NCBI GenBank assembly: GCA_049325575.1
Contig: JBMOLK010000341.1
Location: forward strand, 1 to 27,536
Length of the DNA stretch: 27,536 nucleotides
Reading direction: 5' to 3'
DNA from: JBMOLK01 sp049325575
GTDB lineage: Bacteria > Bacillota > Clostridia > Acetivibrionales > Acetivibrionaceae
Shown: positions 7,965 to 14,107 of the stretch, piece after piece
Numbering within the stretch: position 1 is the stretch's first letter
Layout: the number at the start of each line of letters is the position of its first letter
Notes under the pieces: model-generated
What the model was told of the DNA's origin: nothing
Seen by the model: the letters and a program-made list of their open reading frames with translations, nothing else
The model's database searches: none
Program-made: the position numbers and the translations under genes

Positions 7965-8996
7965 TTAGGAACTTAGAAAGCTTATATCTATATTCCCTTT
8001 GTCGGAGTTTAAAGTCATAGACCAGATTTTAGCACTGGGATAATTTATTATAGTACTGTCAGAATAAAGAGTTACTGGTGTCTCAAGGGTAATGAAGTTT
8101 TCAAGGTCAGGTAAAGCTTTAAGAAAACCTCCGAGTATCATGTTTGCACATTCGGCCATAATGTCCTGAAAGCTGATTTTTTCTTCATCATGATCCTTGA
8201 ACTCATAAATCACTTTATTCATGGAGTTTTTTATGAGGTGCTTATCGGCACTAAAAATGAATGTACCTTTTACAATCCCTTTTACACCTATGATAACAGA
8301 TATTTCATTAAGACGCAGATACTCATCATTTTGACTGCTGATTTTACTATTAGATTCAAGGTGAAGTCCTGCTTGATCCATGAAGAAATTTTTAGTTGTA
8401 TCAATTAAGGGGCCTAGAATATCTGGGACGGATACTTCAGGAAAATCCAGGCTGGAATAAACCGGGATAATAAAAAGGAGCTCTGTATAAAGCCCTGCTG
8501 CTGTTTTTGTCTCAAATGTGCCACCAAGCTTATCTACTTCACATAGAACCGTATTAAAGCTGTTATAACTGTGTGGAAGGCCATTGTGTGATATGGATAA
8601 TGAAATATTATTACCAATTAGCTTTATAGAGCACTTGATATTTAATGCTCTATTTTTTAATGCACCTGTATGTTCTTCAAACGGTTCAAATCCAAGCTTT
8701 ATTATACTTCTAAGAATACATGCAAGGGAGTTGGTAAAAGGGTAGTATATTTCGGGATCTACAAGGAAATCCCCCCCTTCTATAATCAACGGGTTAACAG
8801 CTTTTTTATAATGGTGAGAAAGTTTTTTCACATAATAAGAATAGGAATCAACCAGTTCCCTAAAGGGTTTATACCTTAGTTTCCTGATATCAGGAAGTAT
8901 TAGCCCGCATTCGAACGGGGGAAGGAGAGATTGTATCTTTCCTTCAATTTCCAGTAGTTTTTGTTTGTCTACAGTAAGTATACTTTTATTTTTCAA
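7965..8996 (-). CDS. Degenerate CheA-type ATPase domain fused to CheX phosphatase domain
   Basis: The protein has 343 residues. Residues about 45-180 follow the CheA ATP-binding domain in order: EGGDFLVDPEIYYPFTNSL, then the N-box region SLACILRSIIKLGFE, the G1 region SISHNGLPH, and VDKLGGTFETKTAAGLYTE. Key residues are lost: the N-box Asn is Ser97, its Asp/His are Lys100/Leu101, and the DDG of G1 is His137-Asn138-Gly, so ATP binding is doubtful. Residues about 186-343 form a CheX/CheC-type domain with the catalytic ExxN motif (Glu282, Asn285 in AECANMILGG). CheX removes phosphate from CheY-type receivers, and the next gene encodes one. The start is TTG at 8996, preceded by GGTGAT, which matches the 16S tail; the nearby ATG is out of frame. 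Confidence 0.85.
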   Translation of the reverse strand: MKNKSILTVDKQKLLEIEGKIQSLLPPFECGLILPDIRKLRYKPFRELVDSYSYYVKKLSHHYKKAVNPLIIEGGDFLVDPEIYYPFTNSLACILRSIIKLGFEPFEEHTGALKNRALNIKCSIKLIGNNISLSISHNGLPHSYNSFNTVLCEVDKLGGTFETKTAAGLYTELLFIIPVYSSLDFPEVSVPDILGPLIDTTKNFFMDQAGLHLESNSKISSQNDEYLRLNEISVIIGVKGIVKGTFIFSADKHLIKNSMNKVIYEFKDHDEEKISFQDIMAECANMILGGFLKALPDLENFITLETPVTLYSDSTIINYPSAKIWSMTLNSDKGNIDISFLSS

Positions 8997-9018
8997 TAGT
9001 TCATCACCCGGAATTATT

Positions 9019-9050
9019 ATTATACTGCTAAACTTATAGTTTTAAACTAT
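9019..9050 (-). promoter_or_regulatory. Candidate promoter and palindromic operator of the CheX-fusion operon
   Basis: On the minus strand TTTAAA (9041-9046), 16 bases, then TATAAT (9019-9024). The -35 sits inside a perfect palindrome ATAGTTT-T-AAACTAT (9036-9050), a possible repressor site. Confidence 0.45.
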
Positions 9051-9116
9051 GCGATCTCTATATAAAAATCGGAATAATTAATTATAATGTTTACATAATT
9101 TTTTTCTGCGTTTAAT

Positions 9117-9205
9117 AGAGATAGCGAACTGTAAAGATAAACATATAATTCGCTCCGCTAATTTGATACAAATGGCGGGCTCATCGCACTTTCAGTTCAA
9201 TAGGT
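9117..9205 (+). repeat. Family 1 interspersed hairpin repeat, copy C (right end decayed)
   Basis: It has the same orientation as copy B and matches from AGAGATAGCGAACT through GGCTCATC; the right end has lost the AAGTTATCTACT stretch and the final ATCTCT. GAACTG (9126-9131) still pairs with CAGTTC, and the core CCGC-taATTTG-ATA-CAAAT-gGCGG is stronger than in B. It lies in the gap 8997-9349 between divergent operons. The rest of that gap holds the promoter regions on either side. Confidence 0.8.
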
Positions 9206-9349
9206 ATAAAGCCCTAATACTAATTTCTACTAGTTATGGTGCCGATATGGTTAAAAATGTCTAGGAATTTCCGCCAAAGTGTCGTATAATATTATTAATG
9301 GGATATAATATCAGACTTATATCTACTTAATAACAGGAGGTGCTTTTAC

Positions 9350-9742
9350 ATGATAATAAAAGACTTGGTTGAGAAGAGAAAAAAGGCTGGTAAAAAGGCT
9401 GCAAGAAAGAAAGCTGCTAAGAATGTTGCAATTGGGGCAGGAGTAGGAGCGGCAGTTGGATTGGCAGCTGGAGTATTGTTGGCACCTAAATCTGGAAAAG
9501 AGACCAGGGAAGAATTGGCTGAAAATGCTAAAAAGGCTGCAAATAAGGTCTCAGAGGGTACTAAAATAGCAGTTGACAAGGTGGCGGAAGGTACAAAAAA
9601 AGCCCTTGATACCGTTAAGGAATCCTTTAACGATGTGAAAGATAAAATTTCAGAGTTGAAATCAAATAAAGATCAAAAAGAAGAAAAGGTGCAGACCGAA
9701 GACGGTACTGAGGATAAGGGTAAGAGTAAAGATAAAAAGTAA
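9350..9742 (+). CDS. YtxH family small membrane protein
   Basis: This is a 130-residue protein with a very basic start rich in Lys/Ala, one glycine-rich hydrophobic helix at about 27-43 with GxxxG spacing (GAGVGAAVGLAAGVLLAPKS), the YtxH hallmark SGKETREEL, and a long amphipathic Ala/Lys/Glu helix ending in a charged tail. YtxH proteins are stress- or stationary-phase-associated in Bacillus; their biochemical role is unknown. GGAGGTG lies before the ATG. Upstream are two TATAAT boxes (9285-9290 and 9304-9309) and an AGGAATTT (9263-9270) resembling a SigH -35, but the spacing is not ideal. A strong hairpin follows at 9758-9803. A DUF948-like gene comes next, a common partner. Confidence 0.9.
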   Translation: MIIKDLVEKRKKAGKKAARKKAAKNVAIGAGVGAAVGLAAGVLLAPKSGKETREELAENAKKAANKVSEGTKIAVDKVAEGTKKALDTVKESFNDVKDKISELKSNKDQKEEKVQTEDGTEDKGKSKDKK

Positions 9743-9757
9743 CATAGAATTTCCGGG

Positions 9758-9815
9758 TACATAAAGGAAAAACAAATTTTTAAGTTTGTTTTTCCTTTAT
9801 GTATATGTCTTTTTT
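9758..9815 (+). terminator. Terminator after the ytxH-like gene
   Basis: A perfect 19-bp stem (9758-9776 with 9785-9803) with an 8-base loop is followed by TATGTC and six T (9810-9815). It separates the YtxH and DUF948-like genes. Confidence 0.8.
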
Positions 9816-9910
9816 ATATCCTGATGAATTTTCAAGATCAAATTTCTATATAAGGTTATGATTTAGAAGTTAATTCTAAAGTTTTTACCAAAGAAAAAAG
9901 GGGGATTAGT

Positions 9911-10300
9911 ATGAATGAAATAACTTTTTCTTTACTTGATTTAGCTAACTTTATTTTGTATACCTTAGGTACAGCAGCTCTGGTTGTCCTGATCATAACA
10001 TTTATCAATATTAATAGGCTTGTAAAAAGAGTAAACAAACTTGTAGAAAAGAATGAGGACAATATTAACAGGACTGTAACTACAATGCCGGAGGCTATAA
10101 ACAACGTTAATGAAGTATCTTTAGGGATTAAAAGAGGTATTGATAAAGCAGGTGCAGCTATGGAGACTTTGGAAAGCTCCATTTGTGAGACGGTAACAGC
10201 TGTTAGTGAAGGTACAGAAGGGTTTTTTGACTTTGTAAGCATAGCAGGGGAAGTTCTAAAGGCTGTCTTAAGTATTTTTCCTTTTGGAAAGAAAAAATAA
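9911..10300 (+). CDS. DUF948-like small membrane protein
   Basis: This 129-residue protein has one N-terminal membrane helix (about 14-33, LYTLGTAALVVLIITFI) followed by a long amphipathic helix (about 35-115) with no Cys or catalytic pattern, then a hydrophobic patch and a basic end, GKKK. This arrangement, and its place after a YtxH gene, fits the DUF948 group of uncharacterised membrane-bound coiled proteins. AAGGGGG precedes the ATG by 6-7 bases. A bidirectional terminator follows at 10327-10347. The family call rests on architecture and neighbourhood, so a profile search would settle it. No biochemical role is known for the group. Confidence 0.78.
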   Translation: MNEITFSLLDLANFILYTLGTAALVVLIITFININRLVKRVNKLVEKNEDNINRTVTTMPEAINNVNEVSLGIKRGIDKAGAAMETLESSICETVTAVSEGTEGFFDFVSIAGEVLKAVLSIFPFGKKK

Positions 10301-10326
10301 TAAACCTTAACCAATACATATAAAAT

Positions 10327-10347
10327 AAGGAGAGTATAACTCTCCTT
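10327..10347. terminator. Probable bidirectional terminator
   Basis: AAGGAGAGT (10327-10335) and ACTCTCCTT (10339-10347) form a 9-bp stem with a 3-base loop between convergent genes. T-rich sequence follows on the minus strand; the plus side has only a weak one. Confidence 0.6.
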
Positions 10348-10353
10348 AGCAAT

Positions 10354-10557
10354 TTACCATTTATTATTATAACTTCTTCCGAACCCTTTATTTCCGCCGC
10401 CGTTGAAGCTCCTCTTTTGTTGTTTCCTAGCCTGTCTGCAAGCTGGACATCTTTGTGGTTCGTTTTGAAACCCCTTCTCCTGATAAAATGCTTGTTCTCC
10501 TTCAGTGAAAATGAAATCCGCGTTACAATCTTTGCAACTTAAAGTCTTATCTGGCAT
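10354..10557 (-). CDS. Small zinc-ribbon protein with Gly/Asn/Arg tail
   Basis: This 67-residue protein has two CxxC pairs (Cys8/Cys11 and Cys37/Cys40), the first in LSCKDCNADF and the second in RCPACRQARK, which together would bind one zinc. The family is the probable zinc-ribbon group (often zf-trcl). The tail (about 45-67) is rich in Gly, Asn, Arg and Lys, like RNA-binding RGG-type tails. Homologues are common in clostridia; their role is unknown, with nucleic-acid binding the likely guess. AAGGAGG lies before the ATG. A very good promoter (TTGATC, 17 bp, TATAAT) at 10663-10691 gives a leader of about 98 bases, long for such a small gene and reminiscent of cold-shock leaders. Confidence 0.88.
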   Translation of the reverse strand: MPDKTLSCKDCNADFIFTEGEQAFYQEKGFQNEPQRCPACRQARKQQKRSFNGGGNKGFGRSYNNKW

Positions 10558-10662
10558 GACAAAGTCCTCCTTAATAATTTGGATTTAACTTTTTCGAGAC
10601 ATATTCTTCCAAATCAGAAAGGAGAACATGGGTCAGGAAATCAATTAAATCTCTTTCACTTT

Positions 10663-10691
10663 ATTATACCACAAAAAAAAACCATGATCAA
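10663..10691 (-). promoter_or_regulatory. Sigma-A promoter of the zinc-ribbon gene
   Basis: On the minus strand TTGATC (10686-10691), a 17-base spacer and a perfect TATAAT (10663-10668). The 5' leader to the start codon is about 98 bases. Confidence 0.65.
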
Positions 10692-10744
10692 TATATTTAA
10701 TTTAATTGAAGAATATGTAAAACAAAAGAATATATGTCTATTGA

Positions 10745-10809
10745 TAGACTAAAGTCTGTGTTCAGCTGTATTAATACTCCCGAAAGGGAGAAGTTAATAA
10801 CAGTGTCTA
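10745..10809. other. Structured stem-loop with GAAA tetraloop upstream of the Pho box
   Basis: CTCCC-GAAA-GGGAG (10777-10790) sits on a longer stem CTGTATTAA / TTAATAACAG (10766-10803) with small internal loops. TAGAC (10745-10749) can pair with GTCTA (10805-10809) around it. It lies in the 10558-10920 gap, upstream of the pstS promoter, so it should not be part of that mRNA. The function is unknown; it could be a terminator relic or a small RNA. Confidence 0.45.
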
Positions 10810-10813
10810 TAAA

Positions 10814-10862
10814 TTAACTTAAAGTTAATATTTTCTTAACAATAGTTAACGTTCATATAACA
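10814..10862 (+). promoter_or_regulatory. Pho box: five TTAACA-like hexamers at 10-11 bp spacing
   Basis: TTAACT (10814), TTAATA (10825), TTAACA (10836), TTAACG (10846) and ATAACA (10857) repeat every 11, 11, 10 and 11 bp, on one face of the helix. This is the binding pattern of PhoP-type regulators (TTAACA direct repeats with 5-base spacers). A -10-like TAATAT lies at 10885-10890. It controls pstS just downstream. Confidence 0.85.
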
Positions 10863-10920
10863 CTCATTTAAGAAACCTGTTGTTTAATATAGATATAAAT
10901 TTATTAGGGAGGAATAGTTT

Positions 10921-11829
10921 GTGAAAAACATAAGAAAGATATTGATTCCAACAGCTTTGACACTAGTACTTATAATATCAACTGTAGCCTGTGGCGGAAG
11001 TAAAGATAAGATAGTTATCGATGGGTCAAGTACTGTTTATCCTATTTCAGAAGCAATGGCAGAAGGGTTTAAGGAAATTGATGCAAACATTGAAACTAAT
11101 ATAGGACGTTCTGGAACAGGCGGAGGTATGAAAAAGTTTGTTGCTGGTGAGATAGATATTTGTAATGCTTCAAGGACTATGAAAGATAAGGAAAAAGAAG
11201 AAGCAAAAAAGAACGGCATTGAATATGTTGAACTTAAGGTTGCCTTTGATGGAATTTCTGTGGTAGTAAACAAAGATAATGACTGGGCTGAGTCTATTAC
11301 TGTTGATGAGCTGAAAAAGATTTGGGAACCTAATAGCAGTGTTAAAAAGTGGAGTGATGTAAGACCGGAGTGGCCGAATGAAGAAATAAAGCTTTATGGC
11401 CCTGGTACCGATTCAGGAACATTCGAATATTTCACCGAAGAAATAAATGATGAAGCAAACGCAATAAGAACGGACTTTACACCAAGTGAAGACGATAATG
11501 TGCTGGTTACAGGTGTAACTAATGATAAATACGCAATGGGTTATTTCGGATACTCATACTACCTTGAAAACAAAGACTTATTAAAAGTGTTGGCTATAGA
11601 TGGAGGTAACAGCCCGGTTTTACCTGATTTTGACACTATAGAGAACGGAACATATAATCCTTTATCAAGACCCCTTTTCATATACGTGAACAAAAAATCA
11701 CTTGAGAAAGAGCATATAAAGAAGTTTATAGAATACTACCTTACAGAAGGTACGAAATTTATAAAAGAGGTTGGTTATGTGTCTCTTAAAGAAGCTGATT
11801 ATAAAATAGAACTTGAAAAAATAAAATAA
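10921..11829 (+). CDS. pstS: Phosphate ABC transporter substrate-binding lipoprotein
   Basis: PstS binds phosphate outside the membrane and passes it to PstCA-B. The 302-residue protein has a lipoprotein signal (KK-type basic start, a hydrophobic stretch and the lipobox STVAC, so Cys24 becomes the lipidated N terminus). It also has the family motifs IDGSSTVYPISEAMAEGF, the phosphate-binding SGTGGGMKKF, ASRTMKDKE, and GPGTDSGTFEYF. The start is GTG at 10921 behind GGGAGGA. The Pho box just upstream shows phosphate-starvation control. Oddly, pstC, pstA, pstB and phoU do not follow; a terminator and an unrelated amidase do. The permease genes must lie elsewhere, or this is a solitary accessory binding protein. 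Confidence 0.95.
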   Translation: MKNIRKILIPTALTLVLIISTVACGGSKDKIVIDGSSTVYPISEAMAEGFKEIDANIETNIGRSGTGGGMKKFVAGEIDICNASRTMKDKEKEEAKKNGIEYVELKVAFDGISVVVNKDNDWAESITVDELKKIWEPNSSVKKWSDVRPEWPNEEIKLYGPGTDSGTFEYFTEEINDEANAIRTDFTPSEDDNVLVTGVTNDKYAMGYFGYSYYLENKDLLKVLAIDGGNSPVLPDFDTIENGTYNPLSRPLFIYVNKKSLEKEHIKKFIEYYLTEGTKFIKEVGYVSLKEADYKIELEKIK

Positions 11830-11864
11830 TATAACACTTCCTCAAGTGAAGTAAAAAGGACAAA

Positions 11865-11894
11865 AAGGAGTGCCTTTAATAGGTGCTCCTTTCT
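11865..11894 (+). terminator. Intrinsic terminator of pstS
   Basis: AAGGAGTGCC (11865-11874) pairs with GGTGCTCCTT (11882-11891), including two G-T pairs, over a 7-base loop and is followed by TTCTT. It isolates pstS from the next gene. Confidence 0.7.
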
Positions 11895-11993
11895 TAACCA
11901 TGTGCAGAAAAATCGGTATATGTGGAACAAATAAACCTATAGCATTCATATTAATGTAATAGGCAGCTGTTATTATGAAGGTATAGACTAAGA

Positions 11994-12506
11994 ATGATTT
12001 ATAAGAGAAGTATTATCCCATATAACAGGGATATGGCGGTTGAATATGCACACAGGTGGGCATTTAGCAGGAACCCCAATTATCTGGACTTTGAGAATTT
12101 AGGGGGAGATTGTACGAATTTTGCATCACAGGTGATTCTTGCAGGATGCGGTATAATGAATTATACACCTACATATGGATGGTATTACATAGACTCGTAT
12201 AACAGAACTGCATCATGGACGGGAGTAAACTATTTGTATGACTTTCTAATAGGTAATAAAGGAGCAGGTCCTTTTGCTGAAGTAGTGGATGTAAAGGATA
12301 TAAGAGCAGGAGATATAATACAGATTTCTTTTAATGGAGCCCCGGAATTCGACCATTCTCCCGTTGTTGTAGAGACAGGTATGCCTGTAAGCCTGGATAA
12401 TATACTAATAGCAGCGCATACATATGACAGGGACTACTACCCCATAACAAATTATAATTGGATTGATATAAGGTTCATACATATTATAGGAGCTAGAAAA
12501 ACATGA
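11994..12506 (+). CDS. Amidase_6-type Cys/His hydrolase without signal peptide
   Basis: The protein has 170 residues. It fits the putative amidase domain (NlpC/P60-like papain fold): RDMAVEYAHRWAFSRNPNY, then GGDCTNFASQVILAGCG with the presumed nucleophile Cys40, a Trp/Tyr-rich middle, DHSPVVV with His121, and AAHTYD with His142. In this family such enzymes cut amide bonds, probably in peptidoglycan peptides. No signal peptide is present, so it acts inside, perhaps in the mother cell during sporulation; that is inference. The ribosome site is weak (GAAGG about 12 bases before the ATG). It is transcribed alone between pstS and the convergent cheW. The hairpin 12500-12538 covers the stop codon. 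Confidence 0.88.
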   Translation: MIYKRSIIPYNRDMAVEYAHRWAFSRNPNYLDFENLGGDCTNFASQVILAGCGIMNYTPTYGWYYIDSYNRTASWTGVNYLYDFLIGNKGAGPFAEVVDVKDIRAGDIIQISFNGAPEFDHSPVVVETGMPVSLDNILIAAHTYDRDYYPITNYNWIDIRFIHIIGARKT

Positions 12507-12538
12507 TATTATATGCTGCGACAAAACCAAATCATGTT
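12496..12538 (-). terminator. Terminator of the CheW gene, overlapping the amidase stop
   Basis: AACATGAT (12500-12507) pairs with ATCATGTT (12531-12538). Read on the minus strand it is followed by TTTTC, so it serves the minus-strand gene ending at 12546. Confidence 0.55.
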
Positions 12539-12545
12539 CTTCCTG

Positions 12546-12989
12546 TTATGGAGTACTGTTTTCATGTGATTCTTTTATAAGAGTCTCAAGGTCAAGTAAA
12601 AAGATAAGTTTATCTTCAATGTTTACAGCTCCGCTTATGTATTTTTTATCAAATTTTGAAACAGACTCCGGAGATGGCTCTATATTTTCGCTTTCAATAC
12701 TTTTGATTTCGTCAACAGAGTCTACAATAAAGCCCAATGATGTTGAATTTACATTAATAATCAATATTTTATGGTCATCTTTACCTGTATTGACCTGGGG
12801 AAGGTTAAATCTCTTTCTTAGGTTAAAGATAGTGTAGACCTTACCTCTTAAATTAATAAGGCCTTCTACGTATTGAGGTGTATCCGGAACTTTAAAAACT
12901 TCCTGAAGACAGATGATTTCCATTACATGACTTATTTCAATCCCAAAATATTCATTATCTAACTTAAATATAACGTATTGTTGTGACAT
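12546..12989 (-). CDS. cheW: CheW-type chemotaxis coupling protein
   Basis: CheW proteins link chemoreceptors to the CheA kinase at the membrane face. The 147-residue protein is a single CheW domain: YVIFKLDNEYFGIEISHVMEI, the loop KVPDTPQYVEGLINLRGKVY, FNLRKRF, and DSVDEIKSIESENIEPSP. I start at 12989 because GGAGGG lies 7 bases upstream of this ATG and the CheW fold begins at MSQQYVIF; an upstream in-frame ATG at 13037 would add 16 unrelated residues. It stands alone, with no cheA or receptor gene here. With the CheX fusion and CheY-STAS genes it is one of three scattered chemotaxis-type genes in the window. Confidence 0.92.
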   Translation of the reverse strand: MSQQYVIFKLDNEYFGIEISHVMEIICLQEVFKVPDTPQYVEGLINLRGKVYTIFNLRKRFNLPQVNTGKDDHKILIINVNSTSLGFIVDSVDEIKSIESENIEPSPESVSKFDKKYISGAVNIEDKLIFLLDLETLIKESHENSTP

Positions 12990-13180
12990 GATAATCCCTC
13001 CGAAATATATAGTTTGGAAATTATTTTGGAATTGCAAAACCTGTACTTTGAAAACTCTTACATGGAAATTCAGGAAATAAACTTTGCTTTAACCCTATAA
13101 TTGTGAACAGAAATAGAAATAAAAACGTATATTATAATTCTATTATATCAGTTATTAACAAGACAGGCAATGAGAAATTT

Positions 13181-13206
13181 AAAGAGGAAACATTCTTAAG
13201 TTTCTT
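13181..13206 (-). terminator. Possible terminator hairpin
   Basis: AGAGGAAAC and GTTTCTTCT form a 9-bp stem (one G-T pair) with an 8-base loop, followed on the minus strand by a short T-rich stretch. It may end transcripts from the ferritin-like gene; weak. The gap 12990-13341 holds this, the inverted repeat at 13243-13315 and nothing else I can name. Confidence 0.35.
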
Positions 13207-13242
13207 CTGAAAAATAAGGCAGTAGGTTAAATTGTGCAGTTT

Positions 13243-13315
13243 AGAGCCTGTAAATACTCCACGGATTTATACATAATAGCATGCTCTCTCTATCCCCATT
13301 GTATAGACAGGCTCT
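13243..13315. repeat. 73-bp inverted repeat element
   Basis: Perfect 9-bp ends AGAGCCTGT (13243-13251) and ACAGGCTCT (13307-13315) enclose a 55-base middle that holds an AGCATGCT palindrome. There is no T-run and no second copy in the window. It could be a small mobile-element relic or a 3' hairpin of the ferritin-like gene, which ends 27 bases away. Confidence 0.55.
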
Positions 13316-13341
13316 GTAACTTACTTTACAAAGTATCTAAT

Positions 13342-13854
13342 TTATTTTGCAAAAATTATTGATGCAATATCTCCCCAGTGTTTTTTAAGAAGACCTTCAT
13401 ACTTACTGAAAAACATTGTTCTATGACCTTCCTCCCACTGGGCAAGACCTTCAAGGAATTCTCTGGCGCCTGTATCTTCCGCTTCATTAGCTGCATTTTT
13501 ATAGAACAGAGCAAAGTCGTTTTCCATAAGATATGCCATTCGTATAATGGCAAGATCAGAAACCTCATTATCTTCTTCATTGATGACATCTGCGTTTGAA
13601 GAAAGAATTGAAGGGTCGACAGCTGTAAAACTATTATCTACTACCCATGAAATTGTAATAGGAGGATCTTGATATTCCAGTTGTTCATATTTTGTTTTCA
13701 GAATATTGTAATGACTCTTTTCCATTTCTGAAAGATCCTTGAAAAGGGTTTTTATTGCATTAGATTTTACCTTATCCATATAATAGGTGTAAAAATCTTC
13801 AGCATCCTTCTCCATTCTCATGGCAAATTTTAAGATATTTTTTATTTTATCCAT
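13342..13854 (-). CDS. Ferritin-like (rubrerythrin-type) diiron protein
   Basis: The 170-residue protein is a four-helix bundle with two metal-binding halves: ME15-KDAE19-DFY and EME45-KSH48 in the first, and ME111-NDFALFY and WE141-EGH144 in the second. This is the E...ExxH / E...ExxH pattern of ferritin-like and rubrerythrin proteins. The C-terminal rubredoxin-like Cys4 domain of true rubrerythrin is absent. Such proteins detoxify peroxide or handle iron in anaerobes; which applies here cannot be told. I start at 13854, where GGAGGTG lies 6 bases before the ATG and the helix begins; an upstream in-frame ATG at 13923 would add 23 residues across the ribosome site. It is monocistronic. Confidence 0.88.
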   Translation of the reverse strand: MDKIKNILKFAMRMEKDAEDFYTYYMDKVKSNAIKTLFKDLSEMEKSHYNILKTKYEQLEYQDPPITISWVVDNSFTAVDPSILSSNADVINEEDNEVSDLAIIRMAYLMENDFALFYKNAANEAEDTGAREFLEGLAQWEEGHRTMFFSKYEGLLKKHWGDIASIIFAK

Positions 13855-13998
13855 TTTAACACCTCCAGATATATTAATACCCAAAGGTGAAGTGCATAAA
13901 CATAATAAAATATAAAAGAACAAAAGAACAGGACCCCGGTTGAATAACTATGCATCGTGAGCCCTGTCCATATATGAAAATACAATATACAAACAGTA

Positions 13999-14107
13999 CT
14001 AGTGCCTCGTAACGCAATTCTTTTCTAGAGTATGCGAGGCACAAACATAGGAAGTGCATTTTTAACATTATGAATGACTGGAAATATGTTATGTTAAAAA
14101 GCACTAG
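13999..14107 (+). repeat. Family 2 CTAG-bounded double-hairpin repeat, copy D
   Basis: This 109-bp element is bounded by CTAG on both sides. The left hairpin pairs GTGCCTCG (14001-14008) with CGAGGCAC. The right hairpin pairs AGTGC-a-TTTTTAACAT with ATGTTAAAAAGCACT (ending 14105). It differs from copy E at six positions by eye, five of them in the left hairpin region. Its right CTAG contains the stop codon of argJ. Confidence 0.93.

Noticed and set aside
10745..10809. Cyclic-di-GMP or other known riboswitch upstream of pstS
   Set aside because: The GNRA loop is suggestive, but no conserved riboswitch core was seen, and it lies upstream of the Pho-controlled promoter.
13874..14104. Minus-strand open frame whose N-terminal peptide is nearly identical to one at 20916-21152
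   Set aside because: The shared peptide is only the translation of repeat copies D and E. There is no ribosome site and the downstream parts are unrelated, so it is a repeat artefact.
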